Shown in pieces: positions 58,704 to 64,000 of a stretch of DNA of 64,000 nt (position 1 is the stretch's first letter; every line of letters starts with the position of its first letter). The DNA is from Lachnospiraceae bacterium (lineage in GTDB: Bacteria; Bacillota; Clostridia; Lachnospirales; Lachnospiraceae): contig JAFRUR010000096.1 in NCBI GenBank assembly GCA_017438775.1, forward strand, positions 1 through 64,000. The letters are read 5' to 3'. The notes beneath the pieces are model-generated. The model saw nothing but the letters and a program-made list of their open reading frames with translations. It did not search any database and was not told the DNA's origin. Both the position numbers and the translations under genes were made by a program.

Positions 58704-60259
58704 GCACAGTCCTGAATCTTTCCTCCGGCCCCCATATCCGCGACCGCCGGTCCACGCCGTTTCTTATGTATGTGGTTGCCCTGGCCCTGCTTCCCGCCGC
58801 CGCGGTGGGCGTCTGGGTCAGCGGGCTGCGGGCGCTCTGGGTCATTTTGACCTCGGTCATCACGGCAGTCGGCACAGAGTTTTTCTATGACAAACTGATG
58901 GGCAAGCCCGACACCTGGCGCGACGGCTCGGCCCTGGTCACAGGCCTGCTTCTGGCCATGACGCTTTCGGCGGACACACCGCTCTATGCGCCTATCCTCG
59001 GATCCCTCTTCGCGATCCTGGTGGTCAAATGCGCTTTCGGCGGCCTCGGCAAGAACTTCATCAATCCCGCGCTGACGGGCCGCTGCTTCCTGCTGATCTC
59101 TTTCCCGAACGCGATGACCAGCTACAGTGTGGACGGCGTCACAGGGGCCACGCCCCTTGCTCAGCTGGCGGCGGGCAATGTCGTCAATGTGACGAAGATG
59201 TTCCTCGGAACCGCCGGCGGCGTCATCGGCAGCTGCACGGTGGCTCTGCTGATCGGCGGGCTCCTGCTGTGGGCGCTGGATATCATCCACGGACAGATCT
59301 GCTTCTCCATCCTGGGCGGATTTGTTCTGTTCCTCGGATTGTTCGGCGGAAAAGGGTTTGATCCGGGCTTTCTTGCCGCGCATCTGTGCGGCGGCGGCGT
59401 GATGCTCGCGGCGTTCTTCATGGCCACGGACTACGTCACCTCGCCGGTCAGCCGGCTCGGTCAGACGGTCTATGGACTGTTGATCGGTGTGCTGGGCGCC
59501 ATTTTCCGGGTCTTCGGCACCGCGGCCGATTCCTTCAGCTATGCGGTCATCATCGGCAACCTCTTTGTCCCTCTGATCGATACCTATATCATCCCCAAGC
59601 CGTATGCGTTCCGAAAGGGCGCCCTTGCGGCTCAGAACGGAGAGGTGAAGCCTCCGCTGTCCAGGCGTGTGCCAAAACCGGTCATTGCCCTGGCCTTGAT
59701 CACGCTGGTCGCGGGACTTGCGCTCAGCGGCACATATTCGCTTACGAAGGACGCCATCGAAGAGCAGAAGCGAGCTGCCAACAAGGCCGCCTACCAGGCT
59801 GTCTGTCCGGATGCGGAAACCTTCACCGGGCTGGATGACAAGGTGGCGAAAGTCAGCGGAGACGTCTACGGCTCCGGGTTTGGAAGGGTGACCATCAACG
59901 AGGCGGTCGAGGGCTTTGATGCCGCCGGCAATTCCGTCGGCTATGCGATCTCCGCCACTTCCGCGGAAGGCTATGACGGCAATATCACGCTTTACGTCGG
60001 CGTTGCACCTGACGGATCGCTCCGGTCGATCTCTTTTACGGAACTGCACGAGACTCCCGGCAAGGGCATGCTCTGCGACGAGCCGGCCTTTAAGGATCAG
60101 TTCAGCGGCAAAAATGTTTCCGCTTTCAAGATCAACGCGGGCAGCGGAGACGAAAAGATCGACGGCGTCACCGGCGCGACAGTTTCCTCCAGGGCGGTCG
60201 TCAACGCGGTCAATGCCGCGCTGGACTTCTATCAGACGCATATCAAGGGGGTGAACTGA
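58700..60259 (+). CDS. rnfDG: Fused Rnf subunits D and G
   Basis: 519 residues in one frame. Residues 1 to about 315 are RnfD: about ten membrane segments, FGGLGKNFINPALTGRCFL, and the flavinylation motif DGVTGATPL with Thr151. Residues from about 326 to 519 are RnfG: one membrane segment (about 328-346), the FMN-binding domain with TELHETPGKG, and the flavinylation motif DGVTGATVSS with Thr494. In most Rnf operons D and G are separate adjacent genes, and here the fusion follows that gene order. The linker (about 300-328) has no stop or frame change. Two covalent FMN groups would thus sit on one chain, moving electrons across the membrane. The ATG overlaps the rnfC stop. Confidence 0.95.
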   Translation: MSTVLNLSSGPHIRDRRSTPFLMYVVALALLPAAAVGVWVSGLRALWVILTSVITAVGTEFFYDKLMGKPDTWRDGSALVTGLLLAMTLSADTPLYAPILGSLFAILVVKCAFGGLGKNFINPALTGRCFLLISFPNAMTSYSVDGVTGATPLAQLAAGNVVNVTKMFLGTAGGVIGSCTVALLIGGLLLWALDIIHGQICFSILGGFVLFLGLFGGKGFDPGFLAAHLCGGGVMLAAFFMATDYVTSPVSRLGQTVYGLLIGVLGAIFRVFGTAADSFSYAVIIGNLFVPLIDTYIIPKPYAFRKGALAAQNGEVKPPLSRRVPKPVIALALITLVAGLALSGTYSLTKDAIEEQKRAANKAAYQAVCPDAETFTGLDDKVAKVSGDVYGSGFGRVTINEAVEGFDAAGNSVGYAISATSAEGYDGNITLYVGVAPDGSLRSISFTELHETPGKGMLCDEPAFKDQFSGKNVSAFKINAGSGDEKIDGVTGATVSSRAVVNAVNAALDFYQTHIKGVN

Positions 60260-60260
60260 G

Positions 60261-60938
60261 ATGAATAAGTACCTTGAGCGTATCTACAACGGCGTCATCA
60301 AAGAGAATCCCATCCTTGTGCTGATGCTGGGCATGTGCCCGACGCTGGCTGTCTCCACGCAGGCCATAAACGGCATCGGCATGGGGCTCTCGACCACGGC
60401 GGTGCTGATCTGTTCCAACCTCCTGATCTCCGCCCTTCGCAAGGTCATTCCCGATCAGGTTCGCCTTCCGGCCTACATCGTGATCGTGGCGTCCTTCGTG
60501 ACTGTAACGGAACTGCTGATCGAGGCCTATCTGCCTTCGATCTACAGCGCGCTGGGGATCTACATCCCTTTGATCGTTGTCAACTGCATCATCCTGGGCA
60601 GGGCAGAGGCGTATGCCAACAAACACTCGGTCGGGCTGTCCGTCATGGACGGCCTCGGCATGGGCATCGGTTTCACCCTTGCGCTTACTCTGGCGGCCGC
60701 TGTGCGCGAGATTCTGGGCAGCGGCACCTGCTTCGGGATGAGAGTCCTGCCGGAAGCCGTGGAGCCCATCGGGCTGTTTGTGCAGCCGCCGGGAGCTTTC
60801 CTGGTGATCGCTCTGTTCATCATTATCATGAATGCCATCGGCATTAAGACGCGTCAGCGCAAACTGGTGGAGAACGGCTGCGATGGCTGCTGCGCGGCGT
60901 GTACGGCAGACTGTGACCGGAGGGAGGATGTGAAATGA
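60261..60938 (+). CDS. rnfE: Rnf electron transport complex subunit E
   Basis: 225 residues with six membrane segments. ERIYNGVIKENPILVLMLGMCPTLAVS at the start (quoted in part) and VVNCIILGRAEAYANK are family blocks that include the cysteines of the membrane Fe-S centre shared with RnfA. The C-terminus is Cys-rich (CDGCCAACTADC), a feature that may bind an extra metal centre or simply be lineage-specific. It begins one base after the fused rnfDG stop and overlaps rnfA by four bases. Confidence 0.96.
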   Translation: MNKYLERIYNGVIKENPILVLMLGMCPTLAVSTQAINGIGMGLSTTAVLICSNLLISALRKVIPDQVRLPAYIVIVASFVTVTELLIEAYLPSIYSALGIYIPLIVVNCIILGRAEAYANKHSVGLSVMDGLGMGIGFTLALTLAAAVREILGSGTCFGMRVLPEAVEPIGLFVQPPGAFLVIALFIIIMNAIGIKTRQRKLVENGCDGCCAACTADCDRREDVK

Positions 60939-61516
60939 AGGGTTTGATTCTGATCATCATTTCCGGTGCCCTGATCAATAACGTGGTCCTGAACCAGTTC
61001 CTGGGCATCTGCTCCTTCCTTGGAGTCTCCAGACAGATGAAGGCGTCCGCCAGCCTGGGCGGCGCGGTCATCTTCGTGATCACCATCGCTTCTGCCGTGG
61101 CGAGCCTGCTCTACGACAATGTGCTTGCGCCCCTTGGCATGGGCTTCATGAAGACCATCGTCTTCATTCTGGTCATCGCGGCATTGGTGCAGATCGTGGA
61201 GATGTTCCTCAAGAAGCATTCTCCGGGGATCTACAAAGCCCTCGGCATCTATCTGCCTCTGATCACCACCAACTGTGCTGTGCTCGGCGTTGCGCTGACC
61301 AACGTGCAGAACGGTTACAACTTCATCCAGAGCGTGCTGTCCGGCTTCGGTACCGCCGTCGGCTTTACCCTGGCCATCGTCCTCTTGGCGGGCATTCGGT
61401 CCCGCATCGAAGAGAGCGACCTGCCCGAGCCTCTGCGCGGGGCTCCCATCGTCCTGATCGCTGCCGCACTCATGTCCATTGCTTTCATGGGGTTTGCGGA
61501 TCTTGCGCTCGTATAG
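60935..61516 (+). CDS. rnfA: Rnf electron transport complex subunit A
   Basis: 193 residues with six membrane segments. SGALINNVVLNQFLGICSFLG and TTNCAVLGVALTN are the matching inverted halves with the conserved cysteines that, with RnfE, hold a membrane 2Fe-2S centre. The ATG overlaps the rnfE stop. Confidence 0.97.
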   Translation: MKGLILIIISGALINNVVLNQFLGICSFLGVSRQMKASASLGGAVIFVITIASAVASLLYDNVLAPLGMGFMKTIVFILVIAALVQIVEMFLKKHSPGIYKALGIYLPLITTNCAVLGVALTNVQNGYNFIQSVLSGFGTAVGFTLAIVLLAGIRSRIEESDLPEPLRGAPIVLIAAALMSIAFMGFADLALV

Positions 61517-61526
61517 GAGGTGCGTG

Positions 61527-62339
61527 ATGGATACGATTTTGATCACGACCCTGGTCATCACGCTGATCGGAATCCTGGTAGGCGCCGGCCTTGTTTCCAC
61601 CGGAAAACTCTTCCACGTCGAGGTGGATGAGAGAGAGACGGCCGTGCGCGAGGCTCTGCCAGGCAACAACTGCGGCGCCTGCGGATTTGCCGGCTGTGAT
61701 GCGCTGGCTGCCGCCATCGCAAAGGGCGAGGCTCCGGTCAACAGCTGTCCCGTGGGCGGAGCCCCGGTGACGAAGGCCATCGGCGCCATCATGGGAACAG
61801 ACGCAGAAGCGCCGGAGAAGAAGGTCGCGTTCGTTCTTTGCAAAGGCTCCTGTGATGTCACGAAGAATCAGGGAAACTATGTCGGCGTACAGGACTGCCG
61901 TACGGCTGTGCTGGGCGGCATCCGCACTGCGGACTGCGATCACGGCTGTCTGGGACTCGGTTCCTGCGTGCGGGCCTGCCCGGAAAACGCCATGCGAATT
62001 GTTGACGGCGTGGCGGTCGTTGACCGGGCCCGGTGCATCGGCTGCGGCCTCTGCGTAAAGGCCTGCCCGAAGGGAATCATCGAGCTGGTTCCCGAGAAAC
62101 AGCGCGTTATTGTGCAGTGCAGGAACACCGACAAGGGCCAGACGGTTCGAAAAATCTGCAAAGCCGGCTGCATCGGCTGCATGATCTGCGTGAAGCAGTG
62201 CGAATTTGATGCCATCCACGTGGTGAACGATCTGGCAAAAATCGATTATTCCAAGTGTACGCAGTGCGGCAAGTGCGTCGAAAAGTGCCCCGCAAAGGTC
62301 ATCACGCCCCCCGCCGTCAAATTGTCCGATCCGGAATAA
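61527..62339 (+). CDS. rnfB: Rnf electron transport complex subunit B
   Basis: 270 residues. An N-terminal membrane helix (about 5-25) is followed by the 4Fe-4S domain NNCGACGFAGCDALAAAI with a late SCPVGG, and then several ferredoxin-type motifs: CLGLGSCVRACP, CIGCGLCVKACP, CIGCMICVKQCE and CTQCGKCVEKCP. This cysteine-rich form is typical of clostridial RnfB, the entry point for electrons from reduced ferredoxin. I chose the ATG at 61527 with AGGAGG six bases upstream. nrfA follows nine bases later. Confidence 0.96.
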   Translation: MDTILITTLVITLIGILVGAGLVSTGKLFHVEVDERETAVREALPGNNCGACGFAGCDALAAAIAKGEAPVNSCPVGGAPVTKAIGAIMGTDAEAPEKKVAFVLCKGSCDVTKNQGNYVGVQDCRTAVLGGIRTADCDHGCLGLGSCVRACPENAMRIVDGVAVVDRARCIGCGLCVKACPKGIIELVPEKQRVIVQCRNTDKGQTVRKICKAGCIGCMICVKQCEFDAIHVVNDLAKIDYSKCTQCGKCVEKCPAKVITPPAVKLSDPE

Positions 62340-62348
62340 GGAGGAACC

Positions 62349-63653
62349 ATGGACAGGAAAAGAACTATTTACAAGCTGCTTTGCACTGTGGTGATCATTG
62401 CGGTGGCGGCGCTTTTGCTCAGCGGTGTCCTCAATCGCGGGGCCGTCCGTTATCACAAGGATCCCCTGACCGGAGAGGACGTCACTCCCGTTAAGGCGGC
62501 CGCACCGGAAGAAACAGCCTACGACGGCACGATCAACGCCGAGGCTTGGGCTCAGATCTTTCCGAATATCGCGTCCAGCATGAAGGACAATGAACGCAAT
62601 CAGGAGATCGTCAGCTATCTCGAGCAGGATCCGTACCTCATCAACATTTATGAGGGCTACGGCTTTGCCAAAGATTACGGCTCTGCCAGAGGCCACGAGT
62701 ACACTCTCGAAGACGTGAACCATACCGCCAGACCGCACCCGATGGCCAACTGTCTGACCTGCAAGACGCCCAACTTCGCCAAACTCGTGCAGGACAAGGG
62801 TGTGGCCGCCTACACGATGTCGTTTCAGGAGGTCTTCGACCAGATCAAGGCGATGGGTGAAGATATCAGCTGCTACACCTGCCACGGCAACAGCGCCGGC
62901 AACGACGGGGAACTCCGTGTGACGCATACCTACGTCAACAAGGCCCTTGGCGGAAACGTGTCCTCCATCGATCCCGCGACGCTTTCCTGCGGCCAGTGCC
63001 ACATCGAATACTTCTTTACCCCCGCGGATAAAGAGACCATGATGCCGTATGACAGTATTGAGACCATGACTCCCGAGGCGATTCTCGCCTACTATGACAG
63101 CATGGTTCTTCCGGACGGGACCGTCGGCTTCGCGGACTGGACGCAGGAGATCACCGGCGCCAGATTGCTGAAGGCGCAGCACCCTGAGATGGAGACCTTC
63201 CTTCAGGGACCGCACGCCGGGGATCTCAGCTGTGCGGACTGCCACATGGAAGTCAAAATGGACGGCAACGGCACGGTCTACCACAGCCACGAGCTCGTCA
63301 GTCCGCTGGAGAACGAGGCCATTCTGAGCACCTGCGTGCGTTGCCACGGCTCCGTCAACATGGTCGAGAAGGTGCATCGCATCCAGGATCAGGTGACGGC
63401 CAGAGAGACCGATATCGGCAACAAACTCTCCGCCCTGAAGGATTCCCTGGCCGCGGCGAACGTGGCAGGCACCCTCGGGGAAGCGGAGCTGAACGAGGTG
63501 CGCAAACTCTACCGTGAAGCGCAGTGGTTCTTCGATTTCTGCTATGTGGAGAACGCCGAGGGCGCTCACAACTCGACACTTGCCAACCGCTGCCTTGATA
63601 CGGCGGCACAGAAGATCGCAGAGGCGACCGCGCTTCTGCCGAAGGGTCAATAA
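62349..63653 (+). CDS. nrfA: Pentahaem cytochrome c nitrite reductase (ammonia-forming)
   Basis: 434 residues. An N-terminal signal or membrane anchor (about 8-28) has no lipobox. Five haem motifs are seen: CLTCK at 135-139 (the lysine-ligated catalytic haem that defines NrfA), CYTCH at 175, CGQCH at 214, CADCH at 295 and CVRCH at 329. Catalytic residues known from Wolinella NrfA have clear counterparts: Arg114 (SARGHEY), Tyr221 (QCHIEYFF) and His278 (KAQHPEME); Glu220 fits the calcium site. It reduces nitrite to ammonium with six electrons outside the membrane. No nrfH is present; the gene follows rnfB by nine bases with AAGGAGGAA ahead of the ATG, so Rnf may supply electrons directly or through a quinol partner encoded elsewhere. 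Confidence 0.95.
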   Translation: MDRKRTIYKLLCTVVIIAVAALLLSGVLNRGAVRYHKDPLTGEDVTPVKAAAPEETAYDGTINAEAWAQIFPNIASSMKDNERNQEIVSYLEQDPYLINIYEGYGFAKDYGSARGHEYTLEDVNHTARPHPMANCLTCKTPNFAKLVQDKGVAAYTMSFQEVFDQIKAMGEDISCYTCHGNSAGNDGELRVTHTYVNKALGGNVSSIDPATLSCGQCHIEYFFTPADKETMMPYDSIETMTPEAILAYYDSMVLPDGTVGFADWTQEITGARLLKAQHPEMETFLQGPHAGDLSCADCHMEVKMDGNGTVYHSHELVSPLENEAILSTCVRCHGSVNMVEKVHRIQDQVTARETDIGNKLSALKDSLAAANVAGTLGEAELNEVRKLYREAQWFFDFCYVENAEGAHNSTLANRCLDTAAQKIAEATALLPKGQ

Positions 63654-63662
63654 ACGAAGCCG

Positions 63663-63691
63663 CTGCGCAGCTCCGGGCCGGTGCTGCGCAG
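63663..63691 (+). repeat. Intercistronic hairpin between nrfA and resB
   Basis: Two copies of CTGCGCAG (63663-63670, 63684-63691), a self-complementary octamer, can pair around a 13-base loop. There is no T-run, so it is more likely an mRNA stability element than a terminator. Confidence 0.5.
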
Positions 63692-63716
63692 TGTTCTTCG
63701 ACAGAAGAGGAATCTC

Positions 63717-64000
63717 ATGCAAAAACGCCTGAAAAGAATCGGAGGGTTTTTCTCTTCGATGCGCTTCGGCATTGCGCTGCTGGTGGTGCTGGCCGCGGCC
63801 TGCGCCCTTGGCAGCTTCCTTCCCCAGGGATATGCGCTGGACTGGTATTTGAACAGGTATCCTGCGCGCACTGCCGCACTGATCTACGGGCTGGGGCTTG
63901 ACGATGTGTTTCACAGCCTGTGGTTCCTGGTCCTGGCCGTGGTTCTCTGCTGCAATCTGCTGCTGTGCAATCTGCTGCACCTGCCCGGCGTGATCCGACG
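63717..64000 (+). CDS. resB: Cytochrome c maturation protein ResB/Ccs1-like, N-terminal part (cut by window edge)
   Basis: The first 94 residues are visible. FFSSMRFGIALLVVLAAACALGSFLPQG is a typical ResB opening: a cytoplasmic head followed by a first membrane helix. A second helix follows after about 45 residues (SLWFLVLAVVLCCNLLLCNLL). ResB with CcsA/ResC forms the system II haem ligation machine that NrfA needs for its five haems. GAAGAGG precedes the ATG and it lies 63 bases after nrfA. A ccsA gene is predicted just beyond the edge. Confidence 0.85.
   Translation, partial: MQKRLKRIGGFFSSMRFGIALLVVLAAACALGSFLPQGYALDWYLNRYPARTAALIYGLGLDDVFHSLWFLVLAVVLCCNLLLCNLLHLPGVIR

Noticed and set aside
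59600-59720. Sequencing frameshift creating the RnfD-RnfG fusion
   Set aside because: The frame is continuous, codon use is uniform, and the linker leads directly into the RnfG membrane helix; no out-of-frame stop or start pair typical of separate genes is visible. Reads would still be the final proof.

Overview
The window looks like chromosome from a GC-rich, strictly anaerobic Clostridia-type Bacillota, probably Lachnospiraceae or a close relative; the exact taxon cannot be fixed from sequence alone. Reasons: AGGAGG ribosome sites throughout, sigma-A promoters, several mainly Firmicute families (DUF4364, DUF4491, the DarA cyclic-di-AMP receptor, EngB, LCP ligase), a single-chain clostridial PurL and a clostridial-order Rnf operon. 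There are no rRNA, tRNA or CRISPR loci, no insertion sequence and no phage gene. GC-rich third codon positions create very long open frames antisense to real genes, and these were left out.

Layout. 1-4.4 kb: the end of an acyl-CoA synthetase gene, then (minus strand) an ECF sigma factor overlapping a membrane anti-sigma-like protein, and a DUF218 membrane protein. 4.4-11.4 kb (minus): engB, a DUF4364 regulator, argH, a YfhO-type membrane protein, gtrA and a gtrB-like glycosyltransferase, read from a promoter that faces away from dapA. 11.5-20.8 kb (plus): dapA, dapB, an archaeal-type ornithine cyclodeaminase homologue, ung, uppP, a very large RND exporter and a glycosyltransferase, tightly spaced. 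20.9-31.3 kb: an FtsX/ATPase ABC pair, then envelope genes (polyprenyl-phosphate sugar transferase, LCP ligase, HtrA-like protease, transglutaminase-like surface protein). 31.4-38.7 kb: an Fe-S flavoprotein, a DinG/XPD-type helicase with an N-terminal nuclease domain, and purL. 38.7-43.1 kb: galE, darA, mntP, a small exporter, a nucleosidase and a DMT transporter.

43.1-46.2 kb is a self-contained zinc uptake operon, znuA-znuB-zur-znuC. Its promoter is bracketed by two Fur-family 7-1-7 palindromes, so Zur probably represses its own operon. After an MFS transporter comes the only long gene-free stretch (47.6-48.5 kb), rich in palindromes. Then 48.5-56.5 kb holds an accessory-looking catabolic or uptake cluster: a PNPOx-fold flavoprotein, a second DapA-family lyase, a complete Liv-type ABC importer, a DUF4491 protein and a MocR/GntR regulator.

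The last 7 kb is the most striking. A six-subunit Rnf complex is encoded in five genes, because rnfD and rnfG are fused. It runs, without any visible terminator, into a pentahaem NrfA nitrite reductase with all recognised catalytic residues, and then into a resB-type cytochrome c maturation gene cut by the window edge. This suggests an Rnf-linked respiratory nitrite-ammonification module in a Gram-positive anaerobe, analogous to (but distinct from) the Rnf-multihaem cytochrome pairing known in Methanosarcina acetivorans.
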